This document shows positions 1-10,410 of a stretch of DNA of 64,000 nucleotides, piece after piece. Origin of the DNA: Azorinus chamasolen (Eukaryota; Mollusca; Bivalvia; Cardiida; Solecurtidae). Below the pieces are notes generated by a model, which saw only the letters and a program-made list of their open reading frames with translations, searched no databases and was not told where the DNA came from. Within the stretch, counting starts at the first letter, position 1, and each line of letters opens with the position of its first letter. A program made the position numbers and the translations under genes. The stretch spans positions 43,199,243 through 43,263,242 of the forward strand of contig OY755243.1 of NCBI GenBank assembly GCA_963576725.1, in the 5' to 3' direction.

Positions 1-74
1 GGAATTTGATATATGTGTTTCTTTAGTTTCTATAATGGCTACAAGTTTTACCTATCATATTTCATCATAACCAG

Positions 75-247
75 TAGGAGATGTCTGATCAGGGTCTGCT
101 CTGTTTGCTCATGATATAATATAGATATGGTTGTGCAGTTTCTGCCATGGCAAACAAATCCTGTGTCCATGTGCTATTATAAGAATAATCTAATTAATAG
201 TCATGATGTCATTATTTCTTACTTTAATATTCATGGAGTAAATGTTT
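75..247 (+). repeat. Dispersed hairpin repeat, long form
   Basis: Begins with GTCTGATCAGGGTCTGCTCT and ends with an ATTCATGGAGTAAA motif. The same order of blocks, including TAATCTAATTAATA and CATGATGTCAT in the middle, recurs at 56981-57213 on the other side of the array. A shorter form sits inside every complete histone unit (4117-4218 in the first). Confidence 0.6.
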
Positions 248-660
248 AAGCTTTTGATCAACGCATGGTACATGCACTTGCTGAAACAAGTAAGGGTGGT
301 TGTATAGAGGGACGTACAATTTAGCTAAGCATGGGAAGAAACCATGGCAGTAAATTAGTAAAATTCGATCAGAGTTATCTTTCTTCCACTATTATTTCAC
401 TTTGTCGTCTTGTGCTATAGATAGAGGATTTGCCTCTTTTAGCGTCAAATAATTTTCGTATGCAATGCTGTCTGCTTGATTTTTCACAGTTGACTATCCT
501 TCAATGTCTTCTCTTAACCCTTTCCCTGTTCTATTTCCCTGTTCCAAATCTCAATAACTACTGCATATTCGTGGACAAAATAGTTATACTGAAATATGGA
601 AGGTGGAACATTATAGCCATTACAGAAACTAAACAAACCGATCTATCAAATTCCATTAGC

Positions 661-762
661 AAACAGAGCATACCATGATCAGACAACTCCTATAAAAGTC
701 GTCTAATCTGGGTCTACTCTGTTTGCAAATGCGTGAAAAGGCGTTTATATGAAGGAACGGTT
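661..762 (+). repeat. Dispersed hairpin repeat, short form
   Basis: AAACAGAGCATACCATGATCAGAC pairs imperfectly with GTCTAATCTGGGTCTACTCTGTTT, followed by a GCGTGAAAAGGCG tail like that of the copies inside the histone units. It is a foldback structure with no coding capacity. Confidence 0.6.
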
Positions 763-780
763 AAACGTAAATGGTTTGTC

Positions 781-843
781 AAACAGCCAGGATCCTGATG
801 AGACGCCTCGAAACTAGGCGTCTCATCTGGATCCAAACTGTTT
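781..843. repeat. Near-perfect 63-bp palindrome of the hairpin family
   Basis: The arms AAACAG...GGATCC...GATGAGACGCCT and AGGCGTCTCATC...GGATCC...CTGTTT flank a 7-nt loop. The AAACAG/CTGTTT ends match the neighbouring hairpin repeats but the inner stem is different, so this is a related variant. Confidence 0.55.
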
Positions 844-985
844 GCAACTTTTCGCCTAATGCAACAAACACCATGTATCGCTTTACGACGACTTCGGCAG
901 TGAAATAGTTTATCAATTAGCTAATTTGTTTTTATAATGGCTCTAAGTGCAAAGCGAAATTATGGCCATGTTATAAGCAATATGC

Positions 986-1054
986 ATGAGCAGACCCTGA
1001 TCAGATCATCATGGTGGTTCCAAAAGGATCAGTCTGATCTAGGTCTACTCTGTT
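986..1054 (+). repeat. Dispersed hairpin repeat, diverged copy
   Basis: GAGCAGACCCTGATCAGATC and TCTGATCTAGGTCTACTCTG form imperfect arms. The tail (GGCGTCAAAAGACG, then AAAAGGTTTA to about 1095) is recognisable but decayed. Confidence 0.5.
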
Positions 1055-1289
1055 TAAATAGGCGTCAAAAGACGTATCTTTGGGGAAAAGGTTTAAACTG
1101 TTATTAGTATTTATTGAAACTGACTAATTTATAGACATGTCATGAGAAAAATTACTTTCGGGATTTCCAAAAGGCCTTGAAACCTGTCACGTTTACTACT
1201 GTAAATGGCTGTTAAAACTTCCCTGACTAGAAATTCACAGTTGTAATAATGTGTGCTATTGGCTGTCTTGTTTTCAGCAAAAAAAAAAT

Positions 1290-1327
1290 TATTGATCGCC
1301 ATCTTTCAATTCTGAGTAAATTCAGTC
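1290..1327 (+). repeat. Relic of the H1-H3 spacer at the left array edge
   Basis: These 38 bases match 3012-3049 (the spacer upstream of H3) at 35 of 38 positions, counted by eye. Two bases later the sequence jumps to the H2A-H1 spacer of the regular unit. This looks like the remains of an older unit from which H3 through H2A were deleted. Confidence 0.6.
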
Positions 1328-1931
1328 TGACAAGCAATTTGGATTCACATGAGACGCCAAGAATGTGGATAATAAAACTGCATACGGTATCACAAGGCGA
1401 GAAAGCAAAGAATCACTAAAGATGGGGACTTATATGCTCCTAGTAGTAATCAATTACATTGTTAGGGTGCAACTCGATTTAAACTGTCAGTTTGCTTAGA
1501 GAACTGTTTAAATGAATTCGATGTCGACCATGCGCACATGGTAGACTGATTGATACAGTGTTGTTGTTGTTGTGGGTGTGTTTGTACGGTTAGCTCGTGT
1601 GCGATATCACTCCCGTCCATTCCACCCTAGGACTTCCAAGTTAATAAAAATAACAATTTATACTTAAGTTGTACGGCTGTGAAGCAGAGCCAGGTCGAGT
1701 TGGACTGAATGGCAGCATAAAAGAGGGGATATTCTATGGTCAGTGGGAACCGGGAGTTGGAATTTCTACACTCGTGTCCCTATTTTGTGCGCACACAGGC
1801 TTACTGGTGCAAGAATCGTGTTCAGTTATTTTAGGATAGTATGACTTATCGGCTCCCCTAACTTTTGGTACCAGAACCAGGTGTGTACGCCCAACGAACG
1901 CGAAATTATGAGCAAATAATGCACCCTAAGA

Positions 1932-2030
1932 AAACACAGCTGAGACCTCGGTGAAACGATCGGCCAGGCTGTATTTCTATCCCGGCCGCGCCGCGTTGTT
2001 TTTGCCTCTGAACAAAGAGAAGGAATATAA
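1932..2030 (+). promoter_or_regulatory. H1 promoter: AAACACA box, GC element, TATA box
   Basis: AAACACA (1932-1938) is the H1-specific AC box known from animal H1 genes. ATCCCGGCCGCG (1979-1990) is a GC element that recurs in the H4 promoter. TATAA (2026-2030) lies 69 bp before the H1 start codon, with a leader containing CTGACAGAG. No CCAAT box is seen. TATAA recurs at 8762, 15504, 22249, 28994, 35739, 45900 and 52666. Confidence 0.75.
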
Positions 2031-2094
2031 GTTGTGTCTGCTGCCGTTTTGACTCATTCTTTCTCTACTGACAGAGTTACAGATTACGCTAACC

Positions 2095-2652
2095 ATGGCT
2101 GACGTCGCTGCCGCACCCAAGACGAAGAAGTCCACCAAGCCGAAGAAGGCTGCCACCCACCCTAAGTATGCGGATATGATTGCCGCCGCGATCAAGGAGA
2201 TGAAGAGCCGCGGAGGTTCGTCCAAACTTGCTATCGTGAAGTTCATCAGCAGCAAGTACAATTTGGGCCCAAATGCCACAATCATCAACAGCCGTGTTAA
2301 ATTGGCACTGAAGGCTGGCGTGAAGAGCGGGGATTTGAAACAGACCAAGGGAGTCGGAGCCTCTGGGTCCTTCAAGCTCGGCGAGGTGAAAAAGACTGTC
2401 AAGCCAAAGAAGGCCAAGAAACCCAAGGCTGCCAAACCAAAGAAGGCCAAGACACCCAAGAAGGTCGCAAAAAAGCCAGCCGCCAAGAAGCCTGCCGCGA
2501 AAAAGACTGCTGCAAAGAAGACCAAGACACCAAAGAAGGCCGCTGCCAAGCCAAAGAAGGCCGCAGCAAAGCCAAAGAAGGCTGCCACAAAGTCGCCCAA
2601 AAAGGCTAAGGCCACCAAGCCAAAGAAGGCCAAAGCAGCAGCAAAGAAGTAA
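2095..2652 (+). CDS. H1: Linker histone H1, unit 1 (variant copy)
   Basis: 185-residue linker histone that binds the nucleosome dyad and linker DNA and compacts chromatin in the nucleus. Residues 1-20 are a short basic Ala/Lys arm. Residues about 21-98 form the winged-helix globular domain, starting THPKYADMI and ending [13 protein letters not shown]. The rest is a Lys/Ala/Pro tail with repeated KPKKA and TPKK motifs, the latter candidate CDK sites. The start is AACCATGG, a strong Kozak context. This copy differs from all other H1 copies at four codons: Pro59 (others Thr), Asp80 (others Gly), Thr101 (others Ala), Thr174 (others Ala). Pro59 and Asp80 fall in the globular domain, Asp80 in place of a normally conserved glycine. 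The gene is intronless; its stem-loop is at 2683-2698. Confidence 0.97.
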   Translation: MADVAAAPKTKKSTKPKKAATHPKYADMIAAAIKEMKSRGGSSKLAIVKFISSKYNLGPNATIINSRVKLALKAGVKSGDLKQTKGVGASGSFKLGEVKKTVKPKKAKKPKAAKPKKAKTPKKVAKKPAAKKPAAKKTAAKKTKTPKKAAAKPKKAAAKPKKAATKSPKKAKATKPKKAKAAAKK

Positions 2653-2682
2653 GAAGCAAAACCCACCGGGGTTTTAAACAAA

Positions 2683-2698
2683 GGTCCTTTTCAGGACC
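2683..2698 (+). terminator. H1 histone mRNA 3' stem-loop
   Basis: GGTCCTTTTCAGGACC forms a 6-bp stem with a TTTC loop, the signal bound by SLBP for 3' processing without polyadenylation. All H1 copies use the GGTCC/GGACC stem while the core histones use GGCCC/GGGCC. A purine-rich CGAGAGA follows about 13 nt downstream, a likely U7 snRNA pairing element. Confidence 0.95.
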
Positions 2699-2717
2699 AT
2701 TCAAAACTTTCGAGAGA

Positions 2718-3117
2718 TCACCGAGTTTTTCTCCCATAACCCGAACTCCCACCACCCCCACAAATCCACCAACTCCCGAAAAAGCAAACAAGTCGTATAT
2801 CTAACACCCAAATGAAATTTCTACACCCGAACCACAACCTGTGTCGGTCCTACACTACTACACTATAAGAAAATTTACAGCAGGCGTAATTGCATGATCG
2901 GCTCGTATGTCTCTTTCACGCCGTTGTCTATCTAGGTTAGAGTCACCTGTTCAACGCCATATTTTCGGAAGACGTTGGAACCTAGGCACAGTTTACGTTC
3001 TCTGTAGATTTTATCGATCGCCATCTCTCAATTTTGAGTAAATTCAGTCCCCAATTGAACGAAAAACGCTCCTGTTTTCATTTTTTTCACCTTCAAATTG
3101 TAAACAAAAACGCTGCA
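2718..3117 (+). other. H1-H3 spacer, unit 1
   Basis: Noncoding, with no dispersed repeat recognised. It holds a C/A-rich stretch (2745-2790) and ends in the H3 promoter. Both ends of the whole array map to this spacer: the right end stops at the equivalent of 2939 and the left-edge relic starts at the equivalent of 3012. This unit lacks 6 bp (CTTTCA) after the H1 downstream element relative to the others. Confidence 0.8.
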
Positions 3118-3668
<551 letters not shown>

Positions 3669-3698
3669 ACAAGACCCAGTCTTAGTCTTTAACAAAAC

Positions 3699-3714
3699 GG
3701 CCCTTTTTAGGGCC
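3699..3714 (+). terminator. H3 histone mRNA 3' stem-loop
   Basis: GGCCCTTTTTAGGGCC has a 6-bp stem and a TTTT loop; the fourth loop base is T rather than the common C. CGTAAGA (3728-3734) is the candidate downstream element. One extra T precedes it in this unit. Confidence 0.93.
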
Positions 3715-3947
3715 ACACACTAGTTTCCGTAAGATTGTGTCCAGAGTTAATGCAGTCCAATGCTTCCCTCTCCATTCATTCATCAAAATAGCGTAATGGT
3801 TAGATGTGCGTAAATTGGCACATACACTTCAACTTGGAATTGCTAGGTCTTAGCCCTTTACTCGTGTAAAAAAATAATGACATCGTGTATTAGATTAATT
3901 TTTAAAATGGAATTTTTGGTCATGACAGCTGTAGAATCATATCTTTA

Positions 3948-4101
3948 CAGTAAAACCTCTATAACGACCCACTAAATTACATTAAGTATTTTGTGTTAAA
4001 GGCAGGTGGCCGCTTAGAGCAAGGTGAGAGAAAAGCAGTCACCTGCCCTAAATACCAACTAATTAACACAATTTAGTGTTCGTTATAGAGAGGTTTTACT
4101 G
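3948..4101. mobile_element. 154-bp MITE, TA-flanked, unit 1
   Basis: Terminal inverted repeats start CAGTAAAACCTCTATAACGA, and the right end has the same sequence with a 2-bp CT insertion. TA flanks both ends (3946-3947, 4102-4103), as expected for Tc1/mariner-pogo type insertion. Much of the interior also pairs (GGCAGGTGGC with GTCACCTGCC), so the element can fold along most of its length. No coding capacity. Confidence 0.75.
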
Positions 4102-4116
4102 TATTATATCATAAGT

Positions 4117-4218
4117 AAACAGCAGACCCTGGTCAGACCGTTCCTATAGGAGTCGTCTGATCTGGGTCTACTCTGTTTGCAATGGCGTAAAAAGGCGTGT
4201 TTATGGAGTAAAGGGTTA
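4117..4218 (+). repeat. Dispersed hairpin repeat inside unit 1
   Basis: An imperfect palindrome (4117-4178) with AAACAGCAGACCCTGGTCAG pairing to CTGATCTGGGTCTACTCTGT, followed by a GGCGTAAAAAGGCG tail and a terminal GGAGTAAAGGGTTA block. Members of the same family occur in both flanks, so it is a genome-wide repeat that was captured by the histone unit. Confidence 0.65.
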
Positions 4219-4398
4219 GGCAGATCGGGCCACTTTTTAGTTGAAGCCAGATCGTAAATTGGTTGTTTTTTATCCGTCTCACACTAGGATCATAATTCAT
4301 ATTTATTGTTTTGTCAAGAAACTAAACACACATGTGTCGCAATATTGTTATTCAATATTAACCAGATTGATCCACAACTTCGAACAGCTCGCGAAAAA

Positions 4399-4921
<523 letters not shown>

Positions 4922-4946
4922 ACTTTGGATCTTGACCAGAAAAAAC

Positions 4947-4962
4947 GGCCCTTTTTAGGGCC
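4947..4962 (+). terminator. H4 histone mRNA 3' stem-loop
   Basis: GGCCCTTTTTAGGGCC with TTTT loop, preceded by an A-rich run and followed by CGAAAGA (4975-4981), the best match to a U7-pairing downstream element in the unit. Confidence 0.95.
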
Positions 4963-4981
4963 ACACAATTTTTTCGAAAGA

Positions 4982-5675
4982 CTAATTCTCATGGTGGTTA
5001 CATCGTCATTTGACATAAATAATGAACCCATATAATAATAATATTCAGGACTTTATTTCAAGAGGTTTAATATTGCCTCTGCGACGGTTCTGTTAATTTC
5101 TCTATTATGTATTATATTTTCCCCTTGTCTTGCTTAATATTTTCCCCCTCGTTTACCAGTCATAAAGAGAGCGACATTCTACATGTACTTGGATTGAATG
5201 TGAAAATAATAGGCCTACCTTACGTAGATCGCCGCCAACAACAGCCTTTTTGTAATTATTGCATTACAGGAATATTGGCTAAAACAGTTTTTCACCGCTC
5301 AGATCTAGATGACCCCGTACCAGCTGAAGGGTTCACGGAGATTTATTCTGTGACACGTGAAAGTATATTTATCAGGAAAAGCCATTCTATCAATGTATTA
5401 GAACCAATTGGATCGCGAAGATGGTTCCAGAATGTCACCGAAACAGAAAAAGGAACACGTTCGCAACGTGTCAAGAAGCCAAGTTTGGGACCATATATTT
5501 CCATGTTATGACTAAGTGATTGGCTAGAAACTCACTTGGGTGAGAAACAACAATATATACTTACAAGAATCGAGAATAAATTTATTTCTAACATATGGTT
5601 ACATTTTACGAGGCATCCGAATCTTACCGAAACGGCATTTTGCACTGACTGGCATAGCATGGCTGAAAACCGCCC
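4982..5675 (+). other. H4-H2B spacer, unit 1
   Basis: About 700 bp without a recognised gene or repeat. It contains a 134-codon open frame (5107-5511) that is intact in all eight copies of this spacer. The copies are nearly identical in DNA as well, so conservation of the frame is not evidence of coding. I see no domain, signal peptide or codon bias in it. Confidence 0.7.
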
Positions 5676-5754
5676 GACCAATCAGAAGCAAGCATCTCAT
5701 TTGCATACGCATGTAGGTCAATCCGATTTGCTGCGAAGAGCTCTCATATAAAAA
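5676..5754 (+). promoter_or_regulatory. H2B promoter: CCAAT box, octamer, CAATCCG motif, TATA box
   Basis: GACCAATCAGAA (5676-5687) is an NF-Y type CCAAT box and the exact reverse complement of the H3/H2A motif. ATTTGCAT (5699-5706) is the reverse octamer, the H2B-specific Oct-1 element. GTAGGTCAATCCG (5713-5725) is shared with H2A. TATAAAAA (5747-5754) is 48 bp before the start codon. The octamer recurs at 12440, 19183, 25928, 32673, 39418, 42821 and 49587. Confidence 0.85.
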
Positions 5755-5794
5755 GCGCCGAGAGCCTTTGTCAGTATTCTATCACTGAATAACC

Positions 5795-6169
5795 ATGCCA
5801 GCTAAAGGTGTCGCAAGCAAAGGTTCGAAGAAGGCCGCCACCAAGGCAAAGGCCGCGCGCTCCACAGACAAGAAGAGAAGGAGGAAGAGGAGGGAATCCT
5901 ACTCCATCTACATCTACAAAGTCCTTAAGCAGGTTCATCCCGATACCGGTGTGTCCAGCAAAGCCATGTCTATCATGAACAGCTTTGTCAACGATATCTT
6001 CGAGAGAATCGCTGCCGAGGCATCCAGACTTGCTCACTACAACAAGAGGTCAACAATCACCAGCAGAGAAATCCAGACCGCCGTCCGTCTGCTTCTCCCC
6101 GGTGAATTGGCCAAACACGCCGTGAGCGAAGGCACAAAGGCCGTCACCAAGTACACCAGCAGCAAGTAA
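5795..6169 (+). CDS. H2B: Histone H2B, unit 1
   Basis: 124-residue core histone forming the dimer with H2A. The N-terminal tail (1-33) is Lys/Ala-rich and ends in the basic [10 protein letters not shown] patch. The histone fold runs from [18 protein letters not shown] through the second and third helices, and the C-terminal helix ends [17 protein letters not shown] with the conserved ubiquitination lysine near residue 119. The start is AACCATG. Identical protein in all eight copies. The stem-loop is at 6195-6210. Confidence 0.99.
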   Translation: MPAKGVASKGSKKAATKAKAARSTDKKRRRKRRESYSIYIYKVLKQVHPDTGVSSKAMSIMNSFVNDIFERIAAEASRLAHYNKRSTITSREIQTAVRLLLPGELAKHAVSEGTKAVTKYTSSK

Positions 6170-6194
6170 ATACTTACCTCGCTGCTTTCTCAAC

Positions 6195-6210
6195 GGCCCT
6201 TTTCAGGGCC
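6195..6210 (+). terminator. H2B histone mRNA 3' stem-loop
   Basis: GGCCCTTTTCAGGGCC with the canonical TTTC loop in all eight H2B copies. CGATAGA at 6223-6229 is the candidate downstream element. Confidence 0.95.
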
Positions 6211-6429
6211 ACACACGTCTTTCGATAGATGGTGTCTTTATAGAGTTGCAAGTTCGATCCAATCCTCATTCAAGCACTCCGAAATTTGTATATAACCATT
6301 ACTCGGTGATTATTTATGCATTACATCACATCATTAATATCAAGTAACTGATTGGTTATATATATATATATGTACTGAGAAAAGGGACACTGGATCTTTG
6401 TTTTACGTTGTGTAATGCTACACCACATA

Positions 6430-6610
6430 GGTGGCGGTGGTCTAGTGGTAACGCGCTTGCCTATCAGTCCGGGGTTCAAATCCCGGTCCCACCCGGAAAT
6501 TTCAGAGACGCTTTTCCGTGTCTCCCACCCGCACATCCTCTCCACCCAGGGGTTAAAATGGGTACCTGTGAGGGTCACTCGCCGGTACTGCGGCTGCATG
6601 ATTGCGCCAT
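6430..6610 (+). mobile_element. tRNA-derived SINE, unit 1
   Basis: The head (6430-6493) has Pol III box A TGGTCTAGTGG (6438-6448) and box B GGTTCAAATCC (6473-6483). The T arm CCGGG/CCCGG is perfect and the acceptor-like ends GGTGGCG/TCCCACC pair with one mismatch. Only about 19 nt lie between the D loop and T arm, too few for an anticodon arm, so this is not a working tRNA. A non-tRNA body follows, including GGGGTTAAAATGGGTACC. The 3' end is a guess and no target duplication was found. A (TA)n tract lies just upstream (6355-6371). Confidence 0.65.
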
Positions 6611-7161
6611 ATGTTAGCAGTGCTCAGTATTGTAGGCCAATGATTCAATGACCAGGGGAGTAAATGTACAGTCGGCTGAGCGGTCATTCGGACTGAAAGT
6701 AGACTTTAACTGGGTACTTTACTTTTTTTTTATAGGTGTGCCGCCTAAGGTAATTCGATGCATTTTGACTACTCGAAACGGTCTTTGTTTCAACGTCTGT
6801 GATGCGTGTACAGCTGATTATTCCCGAAAATGTCCCATGCTTGTATTTAGATCTAGATCCCAGAACCTGTGCAAGAAAAGACATCTCGGAATGAGAGCAG
6901 CAGTGTGAAATTGGATTCCGAAATCGGCTTGTGCGACTTTGTTGCTGTTGCAATTTTGCCTGGCCTCTTCGGTCAGTTTTCGCATAGGCACATACCCAGA
7001 ACTCTTTAGAATGGTTAAAAATGTCCAAAATTCATAACATATGATAATCTTTTAAATTTTGAACGGCCGTCCGCTTGAAAAACGGTAACAAACAAACAAA
7101 CAAACAAAAACAACACCAAAATCAATTCTGACCGTTCGAGTCGTGCCGAATCCCAGGTCGC
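6611..7161 (+). other. Spacer between SINE and H2A promoter, unit 1
   Basis: No gene seen. It contains an oligo(T) stretch (6723-6730) and an (AAAC)n-type stretch (7088-7108). Short open frames on both strands here are broken or shortened in units 7 and 8. Confidence 0.7.
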
Positions 7162-7223
7162 TTCTGATTGGTCGAATGGTTTCTCTCAGATAAGTAGGTC
7201 AATCCGTTTTACTGAGTACATAA
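7162..7223 (+). promoter_or_regulatory. H2A promoter: inverted CCAAT and CAATCCG motifs, weak TATA
   Basis: TTCTGATTGGTC (7162-7173) and GTAGGTCAATCCG (7194-7206) are shared with the H3 and H2B promoters. CAATCCGTTTT (7200-7210) is the same 11-mer as in H3. The only TATA-like sequence is TACATAA (7217-7223), a poor match. In units 7 and 8 the base after it changes (TACATAATG to TACATAAGG). Confidence 0.65.
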
Positions 7224-7661
<438 letters not shown>

Positions 7662-7690
7662 ATAGTTGTTTACACACGACATACACAAAC

Positions 7691-7706
7691 GGCCCTTTTT
7701 AGGGCC
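7691..7706 (+). terminator. H2A histone mRNA 3' stem-loop
   Basis: GGCCCTTTTTAGGGCC with TTTT loop. The downstream purine element is weak (CGAATTG, 7719-7725). Confidence 0.93.
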
Positions 7707-7948
7707 ACTTCAATATTCCGAATTGATTAAATCTCGTGCTGTTATGAAAATACCACCACCACAAAATCCACGTGCATTCACAATACCGACATGCAGCTAC
7801 CATGACAAGTACACAATAACAAGTAAAAAAAACATTTTTGCCACAGATATTGGTATAGAAGTAGCTGGGTGTGTGAGACGCCAGTCTCTAAGCTCATTTT
7901 AACACTTTTCACGCTAAATGACATACTTAGCGTTTGTCGGGGACACCG

Positions 7949-8030
7949 CCCGCCCCCCCCCCCCCCCCACACACACACACGTAACGGCTTCCCCATAATC
8001 TTACAACCCCCCCCCCCCTCCCCCCGTCCA
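7949..8030. repeat. Poly(C)/(AC)n tracts in the H2A-H1 spacer, unit 1
   Basis: Two C runs separated by an (AC)n run and a short unique piece. The tract lengths distinguish units: the first C run plus repeat is C18(AC)5 in units 3-6 and C19(AC)7 in units 7 and 8. The opposite strand is G-rich and could form quadruplex structures. It recurs before every unit boundary. Confidence 0.85.
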
Positions 8031-8056
8031 AAAAACAACAAAACATGACCAGTTTT

Positions 8057-8667
8057 ACAAGCAATTTGGATTCACATGAGACGCCAAGAATGTGGATAAT
8101 AAAACTGCATACGGTATCACAAGGCGAGAAAGCAAAGAATCACTAAAGATGGGGACTTATATGCTCCTAGTAGTAATCAATTACATTGTTAGGGTGCAAC
8201 TCGATTTAAACTGTCAGTTTGCTTAGAGAACTGTTTAAATGAATTCGATGTCGACCATGCGCACATGGTAGACTGATTGATACAGTGTTGTTGTTGTTGT
8301 TGTTGTTGTGGGTGTGTTTGTACGGTTAGCTCGTGTGCGATATCACTCCCGTCCATTCCACCCTAGGACTTCCAAGTTAATAAAAATAACAATTTATACT
8401 TAAGTTGTACGGCTGTGAAGCAGAGCCAGGTCGAGTTGGACTGAATGGCAGCATAAAAGAGGGGATATTCTATGGTCAGTGGGAACCGGGAGTTGGAATT
8501 TCTACACTCGTGTCCCTATTTTGTGCGCACACAGGCTTACTGGTGCAAGAATCGTGTTCAGTTATTTTAGGATAGTATGACTTATCGGCTCCCCTAACTT
8601 TTGGTACCAGAACCAGGTGTGTACGCCCAACGAACGCGAAATTATGAGCAAATAATGCACCCTAAGA
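8057..8667 (+). other. H2A-H1 spacer upstream of H1 (unit 2 example)
   Basis: Noncoding DNA between the poly(C) tracts and the H1 promoter. It includes a (TTG)n microsatellite (8287-8307, seven repeats here, four in unit 1, six in units 8 and 9). No other repeat or gene was recognised. Confidence 0.7.
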
Positions 8668-8830
8668 AAACACAGCTGAGACCTCGGTGAAACGATCGGC
8701 CAGGCTGTATTTCTATCCCGGCCGCGCCGCGTTGTTTTTGCCTCTGAACAAAGAGAAGGAATATAAGTTGTGTCTGCTGCCGTTTTGACTCATTCTTTCT
8801 CTACTGACAGAGTTACAGATTACGCTAACC

Positions 8831-9388
8831 ATGGCTGACGTCGCTGCCGCACCCAAGACGAAGAAGTCCACCAAGCCGAAGAAGGCTGCCACCCACCCTA
8901 AGTATGCGGATATGATTGCCGCCGCGATCAAGGAGATGAAGAGCCGCGGAGGTTCGTCCAAACTTGCTATCGTGAAGTTCATCAGCAGCAAGTACAATTT
9001 GGGCACAAATGCCACAATCATCAACAGCCGTGTTAAATTGGCACTGAAGGCTGGCGTGAAGAGCGGGGGTTTGAAACAGACCAAGGGAGTCGGAGCCTCT
9101 GGGTCCTTCAAGCTCGGCGAGGTGAAAAAGGCTGTCAAGCCAAAGAAGGCCAAGAAACCCAAGGCTGCCAAACCAAAGAAGGCCAAGACACCCAAGAAGG
9201 TCGCAAAAAAGCCAGCCGCCAAGAAGCCTGCCGCGAAAAAGACTGCTGCAAAGAAGACCAAGACACCAAAGAAGGCCGCTGCCAAGCCAAAGAAGGCCGC
9301 AGCAAAGCCAAAGAAGGCTGCCACAAAGTCGCCTAAAAAGGCTAAGGCCGCCAAGCCAAAGAAGGCCAAAGCAGCAGCAAAGAAGTAA
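8831..9388 (+). CDS. H1: Linker histone H1, unit 2
   Basis: 185 residues with the array consensus sequence (Thr59, Gly80, Ala101, Ala174). Stem-loop at 9419-9434, TATAA at 8762. Confidence 0.98.
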   Translation: MADVAAAPKTKKSTKPKKAATHPKYADMIAAAIKEMKSRGGSSKLAIVKFISSKYNLGTNATIINSRVKLALKAGVKSGGLKQTKGVGASGSFKLGEVKKAVKPKKAKKPKAAKPKKAKTPKKVAKKPAAKKPAAKKTAAKKTKTPKKAAAKPKKAAAKPKKAATKSPKKAKAAKPKKAKAAAKK

Positions 9389-9951
9389 GAAGCAAAACCC
9401 ACCGGGGTTTTAAACAAAGGTCCTTTTCAGGACCATTCAAAACTTTCGAGAGACCACTTTCATCGAGTTTTTCTCCCATAACCCGAACTCCCACCACCCC
9501 CACAAATCCACCAACTCCCGAAAAAGCAAACAAGTCGTATATCTAACACCCAAATGAAATTTCTACACCCGAACCACAACCTGTGTCGGTCCTACACTAC
9601 TACACTATAAGAAAATTTACAGCAGGCGTAATTGCATGATCGGCTCGTGTGTCTCTTTCACGCCGTTGTCTATCTAGGTTAGAGTCACCTGTTCAACGCC
9701 ATATTTTCGGAAGACGTTGGAACCTAGGCACAGTTTACGTTCTCTGTAGATTTTATCGATCGCCATCTCTCAATTTTGAGTAAATTCAGTCCCCAATTGA
9801 ACGAAAAACGCTCCTGTTTTCATTTTTTTCACCTTCAAATTGTAAACAAAAACGCTGCATTCTGATTGGTCAATTTTCAATCCGTTTTCGGGGTTTAAGC
9901 TCGACGGTTTTTTCATCGACCAATGAACGCCGACCAGTTCTTTCTGCATAA

Positions 9952-10410
<459 letters not shown>

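Larger units (their letters stand above)
1..1329. other. Left flank of the histone array, no gene seen
   Basis: AT-rich sequence without a supportable gene; the one open frame above 80 codons (430-678) has no recognisable domain. What it does hold is several copies of a dispersed hairpin repeat, listed separately, and at its very end a diverged scrap of histone spacer. Homology to the histone unit starts abruptly at 1330. Confidence 0.7.

Noticed and set aside
430..678. 82-codon frame in the left flank
   Set aside because: No domain, no codon pattern, and AT-rich repeat surroundings.
1977..2681. 234-codon minus-strand frame opposite H1, recurring in every unit
   Set aside because: It is the antisense shadow of the Lys/Ala-rich H1 tail (Phe/Ala/Leu-rich translation). 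The same applies to antisense frames over H3, H4, H2B and H2A.
6430..6493. Functional tRNA gene
   Set aside because: Boxes A and B and the T arm are good, but there is no room for an anticodon stem-loop and the D stem does not pair. It is the head of a SINE.
6684..7028. 114-codon minus-strand frame between SINE and H2A
   Set aside because: It is shortened in units 7 and 8 by indels in the oligo(T) region and has no recognisable features.
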